Assembly (NCBI GenBank): GCA_945877885.1
Contig: CAMCSI010000100.1
Location: forward strand, 1 to 5,066
DNA length: 5,066 nucleotides
From: Chlamydia trachomatis
GTDB taxonomy: Bacteria > Chlamydiota > Chlamydiia > Chlamydiales > 2-12-FULL-49-11
Reading direction: 5' to 3'
Shown here: piece by piece, positions 1 through 5,031 of the stretch
Position numbering within the stretch: position 1 is the first letter of the stretch
How the letters are laid out: the number at the start of each line of letters is the position of its first letter
The notes under the pieces: generated by a model
Seen by the model: the letters and a program-made list of their open reading frames with translations, nothing else
The model's database searches: none
Told to the model about the DNA's origin: nothing
Translations under genes and position numbers: made by a program

Positions 1-582
1 AAGCTCCCCTAAAGATCTGCCAACAGTGGTTAAAGCAAAAGAGACTGGTAACATGCCAAAAAACGTGGTAAGAAATAACTTTTTATAAGAAATCTTAAGT
101 GATGATAAAGCCGCTGATACAAGCGCTAATGGGAAAAAAGGAACGAATCTTAAAAAGAATAAATACATGGTCTCATTCTTTGCAAAACCGCGCTCAATTT
201 TTTGTAAAATTGGACTCTCACCCTTTAAAAAAAACTTTTTGAAACCAACTCTACACGCAAAAACAATAACTAAAGCACCGACTGCCGATCCTGTCATAAT
301 GATGAGCATCCCAATTGCCTGAGGAAACATATACCCAATGATAAGATCAAATAGCATTAACCCCGGAATAAAAGACAAAATAGCCGCAAAATAAAAGCAA
401 ACCGCCATGATCATGGAGCGGATAAGGTTTTGACCTACAAATGCCTTTATGTCACCATGAATCTCCTGCCAAACAGACCACTTAAAATACTCAAAACAGC
501 CCGTATAATACAAACCTGTCAATAGAAGAGTAAAAAAAGCCGCTATAAGCGAAGGTTTAATCATTTTTTTGAATTCAAACAT
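1..582 (-). CDS. TVP38/TMEM64 (VTT domain) family membrane protein, C-terminus outside window
   Basis: The minus strand is open for 194 codons from ATG at 582 to the window edge with no stop, so the gene is cut at its C-terminus. The protein is very hydrophobic: a first membrane segment at about residues 9-27, a second around 57-80, a third around 86-112 (GSAVGALVIVFACRVGF), then a loop and LRFVPFFPLALVSAALS (144-160) followed by FFGMLPVSFALTTVGRSLG (174-192). The R-F-x-P-x-F-P...N/S-A-L...F...G-M-L-P pattern is typical of the VTT domain of TVP38/TMEM64/YdjX-Z proteins in the DedA superfamily. These are inner-membrane proteins linked in other organisms to lipid scrambling or membrane homeostasis; the substrate here is unknown. 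No Shine-Dalgarno precedes ATG 582. A second in-frame ATG at 564 (residue 7) is an equally possible start because the best promoter places transcription initiation at about 582. The gene is divergent from the hydrolase gene. Confidence 0.85.
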   Translation of the reverse strand, partial: MFEFKKMIKPSLIAAFFTLLLTGLYYTGCFEYFKWSVWQEIHGDIKAFVGQNLIRSMIMAVCFYFAAILSFIPGLMLFDLIIGYMFPQAIGMLIIMTGSAVGALVIVFACRVGFKKFFLKGESPILQKIERGFAKNETMYLFFLRFVPFFPLALVSAALSSLKISYKKLFLTTFFGMLPVSFALTTVGRSLGEL

Positions 583-588
583 AGTACT

Positions 589-617
589 ATTATAAGCAAT
601 TGGCAATACCTTGAAAA
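589..617 (-). promoter_or_regulatory. Probable sigma70-type promoter for the VTT protein gene
   Basis: On the minus strand, TTTTCA (617-612, 4 of 6 matches to TTGACA) is followed by a 17-bp spacer and a perfect TATAAT (594-589). The predicted transcription start falls at about 582, on the first base of the upstream ATG. The mRNA would then be leaderless or would use the second ATG at 564. The perfect -10 and exact spacing support this, but AT-rich DNA gives such matches by chance. Confidence 0.45.
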
Positions 618-646
618 GCGTTATCTTTTTAACGAATTCTTTTCGA

Positions 647-675
647 TTGAATATTTCACTTATACATGTAATAAT
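647..675 (+). promoter_or_regulatory. Candidate promoter for the alpha/beta hydrolase gene
   Basis: TTGAAT (647-652, 4 of 6) and AATAAT (670-675, 5 of 6) are separated by 17 bp. The predicted start lies at about 682, on the first base of the upstream ATG, mirroring the arrangement on the other strand. This is a weak match in AT-rich sequence. It is the best pair I could find in the 99-bp divergent gap. Confidence 0.3.
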
Positions 676-681
676 TAAAGA

Positions 682-1620
682 ATGCTGGTATCACCAATGT
701 TTAATATATTAAAAAATAATTTAATATTTAAAATAAGTATTTTAGTGATGTTAGGTACCGTTAATTTGGAGGCATCTATACACTTTCCAAAGTCTTTTTC
801 TCAAAAAAACCACGATCTTCAAAAATTAAAGAAATTTTTAGCCAGAGATAAGGAAGTGTTGTGCTATCGCCAATATGAGAGTATTCACTTAGAAAAAGTC
901 ATTATATGCATCCATGGATCTGGATCTCATGGCGAGTATTTACATGATTTATCAATGTATCTCTCTAAAGAGGTGGGTGAGGTAATTGTTCCAAATTTAA
1001 GGGGTCATTTTGGTTCTGGTACAACACCGGGTGACTGCGCTTATATAGGTCAACTTGAAGATGATATTATGGATTTAATTGAAGAGCTTAGCCTCCAAGA
1101 TAAGAAAATATATTTACTCGGACATTCTAGCGGTGGCGGTCTAGCAATTCGGTTGGCAGGAAGTAAATATAGTGATTTTTTTTCTGGATACATTCTTTTA
1201 GCGCCAGCTATTTTGTCAGCCCCCACAATGAAAAAAAGTGGGGACTGGGCAAAGGTTTCTATGTTAAAAATTTTGTCTATTTCAGTATTAAATGCCATTG
1301 GCATTGAAAATTTTAACCATTCAAATGTTATTTCCTTTCGTTTACCTCCTGAATTGCAAAATGGAAAAGAAACCCTATCTTATACCTTTAATTTAAACAC
1401 CTCATACCACCCAAAAATACCTTATCAAAATGATATTAAATCGTTAGGTGATAAATACGTGTGTTTTGTTGGGGCACAAGATGAACTTATGGAGCCTCAA
1501 GCCTATAGAAAAATCATGAATGAAATTCATATCAAAATTATCGATGATGAAACCCATCTGGGAATCACTTTAAATCAAGATGTCATGAAATCTATAGGAA
1601 AATCGATCCATCAATTTTAA
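682..1620 (+). CDS. Exported alpha/beta hydrolase (lysophospholipase / serine aminopeptidase-like)
   Basis: The 312-residue protein has an alpha/beta-hydrolase core. The oxyanion-loop motif HGSGSHG is at residues 78-84, the strand and turn V-P-N-L-R-G-H-F-G-S-G at 103-113, the nucleophile elbow GHSSG at 147-151 (Ser149), the acid in VGAQDELM (Asp267) and the histidine in DETHLG (His292). The triad Ser-Asp-His is therefore complete and properly spaced, so the enzyme is probably active on an ester, thioester or amide. The PNLRGHxxSG pattern is like monoglyceride lipases and lysophospholipases, but the substrate cannot be read from sequence. Residues 10-31 form a basic n-region, a hydrophobic stretch and a possible signal peptidase site after L-E-A31, suggesting export. 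ATG 697 (residue 6) is an alternative start that gives a more usual signal peptide. Neither start has a clear Shine-Dalgarno. The gene is divergent from the VTT protein gene and convergent with the next gene. Confidence 0.85.
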   Translation: MLVSPMFNILKNNLIFKISILVMLGTVNLEASIHFPKSFSQKNHDLQKLKKFLARDKEVLCYRQYESIHLEKVIICIHGSGSHGEYLHDLSMYLSKEVGEVIVPNLRGHFGSGTTPGDCAYIGQLEDDIMDLIEELSLQDKKIYLLGHSSGGGLAIRLAGSKYSDFFSGYILLAPAILSAPTMKKSGDWAKVSMLKILSISVLNAIGIENFNHSNVISFRLPPELQNGKETLSYTFNLNTSYHPKIPYQNDIKSLGDKYVCFVGAQDELMEPQAYRKIMNEIHIKIIDDETHLGITLNQDVMKSIGKSIHQF

Positions 1621-1870
1621 GCACCTCTTGAATCAAAAGAGATTATTTACATTTTTATCCTTAAATCCTTTTATCCATGTTAATAAAAATAGAAAAGCAC
1701 TTTATGATTATAAGGATTTTATAAAGATTTTAATACTTTTCTCTGTGATCTTTGTGATCTCTAGTAAGCTTTGCTTGCGGGTGGTTATATATACTTTAAA
1801 TTCATCTTAGACAAGGTGAGTTGTTAAATTAAATATTTGAAACTGTACTTCATAGTGTAACTAGTCTAAA
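1621..1870. other. AT-rich convergent intergenic gap, no convincing gene
   Basis: This gap lies between the 3' ends of two convergent genes. It has a frame opening with TTG at 1628 and running to 1810; its 60 codons would include one hydrophobic segment (I-K-I-L-I-L-F-S-V-I-F-V-I-S-S). It has no Shine-Dalgarno, no ATG start and no recognisable family, so I do not call it a gene. A 9-bp-period direct repeat (TGTGATCT at 1744-1751 and 1753-1760) and a 6-bp inverted repeat TTAGAC/GTCTAA (1807-1812 and 1864-1869) are present. I found no GC-rich stem followed by a U-tract that would make a clear bidirectional terminator. Confidence 0.5.
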
Positions 1871-2782
1871 TTAGCCAGTTGTGTCGTCAACATCTGTTAT
1901 AATGGGTTCATAGTCATAATGAAAGTAATTCCTCCAATCATTTGAATTAACTACAATGTTATTTTTGTAGATGAGGATACTTAGTGGCATTTGTTCAGGG
2001 AAATATGAAAAAAAGGGGTATTTAAGTAAAGCTAGATCATACCATTGTATCATTAGGTCTTGTATAGATGGATCTGCTAAATTCAAACCAAGTATACCTG
2101 ATTCAAAGTGTGTTACTTTTCTAGCACCCTGACAAGAAAGCTCTGTTGCCTCTTTAACATGATTTGGGCAATATAATCGAAATCTCCAGATGGATGGAGG
2201 TACAAATATTGGATTGCTATTTAATCTTTCCCAAAACGGATCTAGATTTCTTTTAATATTGATAATTGCATCTAGCCAAAGTATTTTACTGTATCCTAAT
2301 CTCTGAAGTCTTCGAATCATAGAGATTTTAAACGCATACGGCGTTTCATGTAAAACTAAATCACCCTCAGCTATATTTGGATATCCCCCTACTTGATAAA
2401 CATAATCCCCATCAAAAAAGACTTTTTTTAATTCATTTATACGCATGTTTATAAAATATTGGATACCTTGATTTTTCTTAAAATAATTTGAACTAAAATA
2501 TGTGCAAATAGCAATTTTCTTTGTGTTTTTACCAATACTTACAATATTTACATCTTTATCAAACTGATCATCTTGAGAAAATTTGAACTCTTTATAAGAT
2601 CGAACTCTTCCATCATATGGTGGATGATTTTTCCTATAAAATATAAGATCTGGAAGATACATATATGTCGAATTCATAAGATTTTCTTCTAAAGATTTAA
2701 AATCTTCGATACTTGGATTCATCCAATCAATAGAAAATATTTGGATCCACAAGAGAAACAAAAAGGCAAAGGATTTATTCAT
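1871..2782 (-). CDS. Exported glycosyltransferase-like protein of unknown function
   Basis: I chose ATG 2782 (303 residues). The open frame extends nine codons further to a TTG at 2809, but a good promoter places transcription initiation at about 2808, and ATG 2782 starts a clean signal-peptide-like segment (M-N-K-S followed by F-A-F-L-F-L-L-W-I-Q-I-F-S-I). After a variable region, a Rossmann-like strand I-A-I-C-T-Y-F-S-S begins near residue 90, then PYAFK (148-152), an RLGYSKILWLDAIINI segment (161-176) and HFESGILGLNL (225-235). The K-I-L-W-L-D-A pattern and the later F-x-S-G-I-L-G-L resemble the DxD strand and acceptor-side loop of GT-A nucleotide-sugar transferases. Here the second Asp of DxD is Ile (D171-A-I), so metal-dependent transfer is uncertain. 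No Shine-Dalgarno is visible. The gene is monocistronic by position: convergent with the hydrolase and divergent from tRNA-Cys. The glycosyltransferase assignment is inference; hypothetical protein is the safe label. Confidence 0.7.
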   Translation of the reverse strand: MNKSFAFLFLLWIQIFSIDWMNPSIEDFKSLEENLMNSTYMYLPDLIFYRKNHPPYDGRVRSYKEFKFSQDDQFDKDVNIVSIGKNTKKIAICTYFSSNYFKKNQGIQYFINMRINELKKVFFDGDYVYQVGGYPNIAEGDLVLHETPYAFKISMIRRLQRLGYSKILWLDAIINIKRNLDPFWERLNSNPIFVPPSIWRFRLYCPNHVKEATELSCQGARKVTHFESGILGLNLADPSIQDLMIQWYDLALLKYPFFSYFPEQMPLSILIYKNNIVVNSNDWRNYFHYDYEPIITDVDDTTG

Positions 2783-2814
2783 AAAAAATTCGCTATGTTG
2801 ATTTTGCAAAAAAA

Positions 2815-2841
2815 ATTATAACTTCTTGTGAATAATATCAA
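2815..2841 (-). promoter_or_regulatory. Probable promoter for the glycosyltransferase-like gene
   Basis: On the minus strand, TTGATA (2841-2836, 5 of 6 to consensus) precedes a perfect TATAAT (2820-2815) with a 15-bp spacer, shorter than the ideal 17. The predicted start at about 2808 gives a leader of about 26 nt before ATG 2782 and excludes the TTG at 2809 as start. The -35 hexamer lies inside a perfect palindrome at 2829-2851, a plausible operator position. Confidence 0.45.
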
Positions 2842-2851
2842 GTATTATTCA
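2829..2851. repeat. Perfect 9-bp inverted repeat overlapping a -35 element
   Basis: TGAATAATA (2829-2837) and TATTATTCA (2843-2851) are exact reverse complements around a 5-nt centre (TCAAG). The palindrome covers the -35 hexamer of the leftward promoter. This geometry suits a dimeric repressor site. A chance AT-rich palindrome is the alternative, and no regulator is identified. Confidence 0.5.
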
Positions 2852-2954
2852 ACCAAATTAGATGGACCTTGATAATTTAAAGTGGAAGAAAATCGGTTTA
2901 GAAAATATTTTAAATCACTATTTTACCTCCAAGATTAGAATATCTGAAGATAAT

Positions 2955-2994
2955 TTATCAAATGTGATGAGAATACCTCAAAAGTATTTGATAA
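2955..2994. repeat. 9-bp inverted repeat TTATCAAAT / ATTTGATAA upstream of tRNA-Cys
   Basis: TTATCAAAT (2955-2963) and ATTTGATAA (2986-2994) are exact reverse complements separated by 22 bp. The right arm contains the TTGATA used as -35 element of the tRNA promoter. The same core also appears at 2836-2841, 2869-2875 and 3027-3033, in both orientations. Confidence 0.4.
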
Positions 2995-3016
2995 TATTTA
3001 AGAGAAGGAGTATCCT
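2988..3016 (+). promoter_or_regulatory. Candidate promoter for the tRNA-Cys/rsmI unit
   Basis: TTGATA (2988-2993, 5 of 6) and TATCCT (3011-3016, 4 of 6) are separated by exactly 17 bp. Initiation would fall at about 3023, some 11 nt before the mature tRNA 5' end at 3034, which suits a short leader removed by RNase P. Confidence 0.45.
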
Positions 3017-3033
3017 CTATAGATTCTTATCAA

Positions 3034-3104
3034 GGTGGCATGGCCAAGTGGTAAGGCAGGGGCCTGCAAAGCCCTTATCCCCAGTTCGAATCTGGGTGCC
3101 ACCT
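3034..3104 (+). tRNA. tRNA-Cys (anticodon GCA)
   Basis: The sequence folds as a complete 71-nt cloverleaf. The 7-bp acceptor stem pairs GGTGGCA (3034-3040) with TGCCACC (3097-3103). The D stem is GCC/GGC (3043-3045 with 3055-3057) with GG in its loop. The anticodon stem is GGGGC/GCCCT (3059-3063 with 3071-3075, one G-U pair) around CTGCAAA, giving anticodon GCA at 3066-3068. The variable loop has 4 nt, and the T arm CCCAG-TTCGAAT-CTGGG spans 3080-3096. The discriminator base is T3104 (U73), the key identity base for cysteinyl-tRNA synthetase. CCA is not encoded and must be added after transcription. The gene lies 24 bp upstream of rsmI on the same strand with no terminator between them. Confidence 0.97.
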
Positions 3105-3128
3105 AAATCTTTCATATTCGGAAAAACT

Positions 3129-3911
3129 ATGCTAAGCATCATCCCCACACCGATTGGAAATCTAAAAGACATCACGCTGCGATGCCTTGAATCGCTAAAA
3201 GCCTGCGACTATATTCTTTGTGAAGACACACGAAAAACAGGCTTCCTACTCCATCATTTTGAAATATCTAAAAAGCTGATCCCCTTTCACAAACACAACG
3301 AAAAAAGCCTACAAGAATCCATATTAGCAGACATCGAAAATGGCAAAAACATATGCCTAGTTTCTGATGCAGGAACCCCCTCTATCAACGACCCAGGAGC
3401 CTTTCTAATCAGAGCCTGCCATGATAAAGGCTATCTCGTCCACTCACTACCTGGACCCTCTGCCATCCCCACAGCGCTTGCCCTCTCCGGCCTAACCTAT
3501 AATAAGTTCCAATTCCTCGGCTTTTTCCCAAAAAAGCAAAGTGAGCAGCTCGCCCTAATCAAAGAAATCCTAATCTACGAAGGTCTTTCTCTATTTTTCG
3601 AATCACCAAAACGAATCATGAAAACCATCTCCTTATTTCCCGAAGAAACAACCATCCATATCGCAAAAGAGCTCTCTAAAATTCACGAAGCACTCATCTC
3701 TACCACTAAGGAAAACGCCGCCCTCTTTGAAGACAAATTAACCCGTGGCGAGCTTTGCGTCATCGTTGAAGGTAAAAAAGCCGAATTAGTAAAGCTCGAC
3801 CTAGAAGACGCGGCCCTCATGGCCCTTTTAACAAAACACGTCTCAACAAGAGACGCCGTAAAAATCGCCTCTGCCCTCACCGGCAAGAAAAAGCAAGCTT
3901 TTTACAATTGA
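3129..3911 (+). CDS. rsmI: 16S rRNA (cytidine(1402)-2'-O)-methyltransferase RsmI
   Basis: RsmI uses S-adenosylmethionine to 2'-O-methylate C1402 of 16S rRNA in the ribosomal P-site region; with RsmH it forms the m4Cm modification that tunes decoding. The 260-residue protein carries the family blocks in order: TPIGNLKDITLR (7-18), CEDTRKTGFLLHHF (31-44), LVSDAGTPSINDPG (77-90), LPGPSAIPTALALSGL (107-122), FLGFFPKK (129-136), FFESPKRI (156-163) and ELSKIHEALISTT (181-193). A short C-terminal helical region (233-260, STRDAVKIASALTGKKKQ) resembles the HTH-like tail of full-length RsmI, so the gene is intact. ATG 3129 is chosen because homology begins at its second residue and a weak GGA (3120-3122) precedes it by 6 nt. 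The frame is open further upstream, but that part would translate the tRNA gene. It is richer in C-ending codons than the genes to its left. Confidence 0.96.
   Translation: MLSIIPTPIGNLKDITLRCLESLKACDYILCEDTRKTGFLLHHFEISKKLIPFHKHNEKSLQESILADIENGKNICLVSDAGTPSINDPGAFLIRACHDKGYLVHSLPGPSAIPTALALSGLTYNKFQFLGFFPKKQSEQLALIKEILIYEGLSLFFESPKRIMKTISLFPEETTIHIAKELSKIHEALISTTKENAALFEDKLTRGELCVIVEGKKAELVKLDLEDAALMALLTKHVSTRDAVKIASALTGKKKQAFYN
3888..3903 (+). terminator. Weak hairpin at the end of rsmI, possible terminator
   Basis: AAAAAGC (3888-3894) and GCTTTTT (3897-3903) are exact reverse complements with only two bases between, so a realistic stem has 6 bp and a 4-nt loop. It ends in five T residues, just before the rsmI stop codon (3909-3911). 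The stem is almost all A-T, so termination efficiency would be poor. It may only be a result of Lys/Phe codons in the tail of the protein. Confidence 0.2.
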
Positions 3912-4007
3912 AGAAATAGACTGAAATCTTTGATTCGACTTTAGGATTTTTTAGCTCTCGCTCCCTCTTCTGTTAAGGTTCTTTTTAGGCAGCTAAATGC
4001 GAAATAT

Positions 4008-4048
4008 AGGGGAGGAATATGAACTTTTTGAAATCTTTAAAATTTTAA
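4008..4048 (+). promoter_or_regulatory. Strong orphan ribosome-binding site with a nine-codon frame
   Basis: AGGGGAGG (4008-4015) is by far the most purine-rich Shine-Dalgarno inside the window and sits just before ATG 4019. The frame reads M-N-F-L-K-S-L-K-F and stops at TAA 4046. Two explanations fit. It may be the 5' stub of a host gene cut off when the insertion sequence landed just downstream, or a short leader peptide. The first is favoured because the transposase remnant begins within about 75 bp. The homology search that would decide it cannot be done here. Confidence 0.35.
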
Positions 4049-4058
4049 AATAGATCTT

Positions 4059-4087
4059 TTGCAAAAAAAGAGGCAGATTTTCATACT
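4059..4087 (+). promoter_or_regulatory. Candidate internal promoter of the transposase gene
   Basis: TTGCAA (4059-4064, 4 of 6) and CATACT (4082-4087, 4 of 6) are spaced by 17 bp. Initiation at about 4094 would produce mRNA lacking the left arm (4071-4084) of the inverted repeat that covers the transposase start. Both hexamers are weak. Confidence 0.25.
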
Positions 4088-4136
4088 AAATCTTTTTTCA
4101 ATCACAAATAAAGAATATGGAATGAAAAATCTGCCT
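4071..4136 (+). repeat. Inverted repeat enclosing the transposase start codon
   Basis: AGGCAGATTTTCAT (4071-4084) is the reverse complement of ATGAAAAATCTGCCT (4122-4136) apart from one extra A in the right arm. A further TTGCA/TGCAA pairing (4059-4063 with 4136-4140) could lengthen the stem. The right arm begins exactly at the transposase ATG. In RNA the start codon would be paired in any transcript entering from upstream, a control known for IS10 and IS50 transposases. It could also include the end of the insertion sequence. Confidence 0.6.
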
Positions 4137-5007
4137 GCAACCTTTATATACGTTTTCGCTATCTTTTCGCCACTATTTTTTCAACCTGTATATAAAAAAG
4201 CCATACAACTTTTTACTGCTCATATCCTCAGCAAGGGTAAACGTATTGTTGCAGATCTTTTGCGTATTTTAAATCTTAAGGACATTGAAAATTATTCTAA
4301 GTTTCATTGCGTTCTTAGTGGGTCAAAATGGTCTACTCTAAAGTGAGTTATACTTCATTTTCAACAGATCGTTTCTCTTACTCAACTGTCTGAAATATTT
4401 ATTAGTATTGACTCGACTGTTGAACGTCATAAGGGGTCAAAAAATTAAATCATAGGGTAAATATCGTGATGCTGTATAAACTCCTAAGTCCACTAAAACT
4501 CTCTGCACCGGCTTACATTGGCTTGTTCGCGAAATCGATGTCCGATTGCCTTTTACATCAAGAACTTGGGCTCTTCCATTTCTTAGCATTTTAATGCTAC
4601 CTAAATAGCCCTTGCGATTATCACAAAACACAAATGATCTCAACTGAAAAGCTCGCTAAAAAAAATGCCTGAATGAGCTTATCAAATTGCCTATCTAGTA
4701 CGTCGTTGGGCTGGTAAAAATCAAAAAAAACAACAATTGTTGGTGATAGCGCTTTTTCTTGTTTTAAGCTTGTCTATGCTTGTTTAGCTAATAAAATAGA
4801 TCTTATTTCTAAATTACGCCTTGATGCACGCCTGTACGATGAGTCTTCTATTAAAACTAATAACCAAGGGCGTCCTTGTGTTGCGGGGCAATGTTTACCA
4901 AAATTATCTGAATTGCTAAAAAAGCTTTATCAGAATGGTAAGAAATTGAAGTCAATTGGCATAGTGGTACAACTAAAAAGTCAGGGCTAACGCATGAAGA
5001 TTTTACT
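4122..5007 (+). pseudogene. Decayed DDE transposase (DDE_5 / IS701-like group)
   Basis: Six segments line up, in order, with one transposase. Frame A from ATG 4122 gives KNLPATFIYVFAIFSPLF, then SKGKRIVADLLRILNL and FHCVLSGSKWSTLK, followed by a TGA at 4344. The same frame continues to IDSTVERHKGSK (first catalytic Asp, codon 4410). The frame then changes: IKS-stop-GKYRDAV-stop-TPKSTK and HWLVREIDVRLPF, TSRTWALPFL (4441-4605). Short pieces HKTQMISTEKLAKK (4622-4663) and AYQIAYLVRRWAGK (4677-4718) follow. VGDSAFSCFKLVYACL and ISKLRLDARLYDES run in the frame ending at TAA 4988 (second Asp, codon 4745). WHSGTTKKSGLTHEDFT (4957-5007) is the last piece. The third catalytic residue (Glu) is not in the window, and bases after 5007 no longer look like transposase. 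With five or more in-frame stops and several frame changes it is non-functional. The family name is from memory of conserved blocks such as R-x-W-A-L-P-F-L and R-L-R-L-D-A. Confidence 0.88.
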
Positions 5008-5031
5008 TGATAGTAAATTGATTTAGAACGA

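Larger units (their letters stand above)
4050..5016 (+). mobile_element. Remnant of an insertion sequence, boundaries approximate
   Basis: The transposase pseudogene defines the element. The left boundary is placed near 4050 because the promoter-like sequence and inverted repeat (4059-4136) belong to the transposase start region. The right boundary is placed where transposase similarity fades, at about 5010. I found no matching terminal inverted repeat or target-site duplication, and the part encoding the C-terminal third of the enzyme is missing or lies outside the window. The right end is therefore probably deleted. Confidence 0.6.

Noticed and set aside
1050..1304. Open frame on the minus strand inside the hydrolase gene
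   Set aside because: It lies antisense to the region coding the catalytic elbow of a well-supported gene and shows no own start signal or family.
1744..1760. Short direct repeat TGTGATCT twice
   Set aside because: Two 8-bp copies with 9-bp period are not enough to argue for a regulatory site.
1628..1810. Possible 60-residue membrane peptide
   Set aside because: TTG start only, no Shine-Dalgarno, no recognisable family, and a biased AT-rich composition that produces hydrophobic frames by chance.
2862..3128. Upstream extension of the rsmI frame (89 extra codons)
   Set aside because: It runs through the tRNA-Cys gene, has no RsmI similarity, and family homology starts right after ATG 3129.
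3683..3886. Open frame on the minus strand inside rsmI
   Set aside because: Antisense shadow of conserved rsmI coding sequence.
3950..3997. Inverted repeat TTTAGCT / AGCTAAA
   Set aside because: Only 7 bp with a 34-nt loop; too weak for a terminator or an insertion sequence end.
4059..4121. 21-codon upstream extension of the transposase frame from TTG 4059
   Set aside because: Similarity begins at the ATG 4122 codon, and the extension is promoter-like and inverted-repeat sequence.
4437..4643. 68-residue open frame on the minus strand
   Set aside because: Plus-strand fragments here clearly match transposase (for example T-W-A-L-P-F-L), so this is an antisense shadow of the pseudogene.
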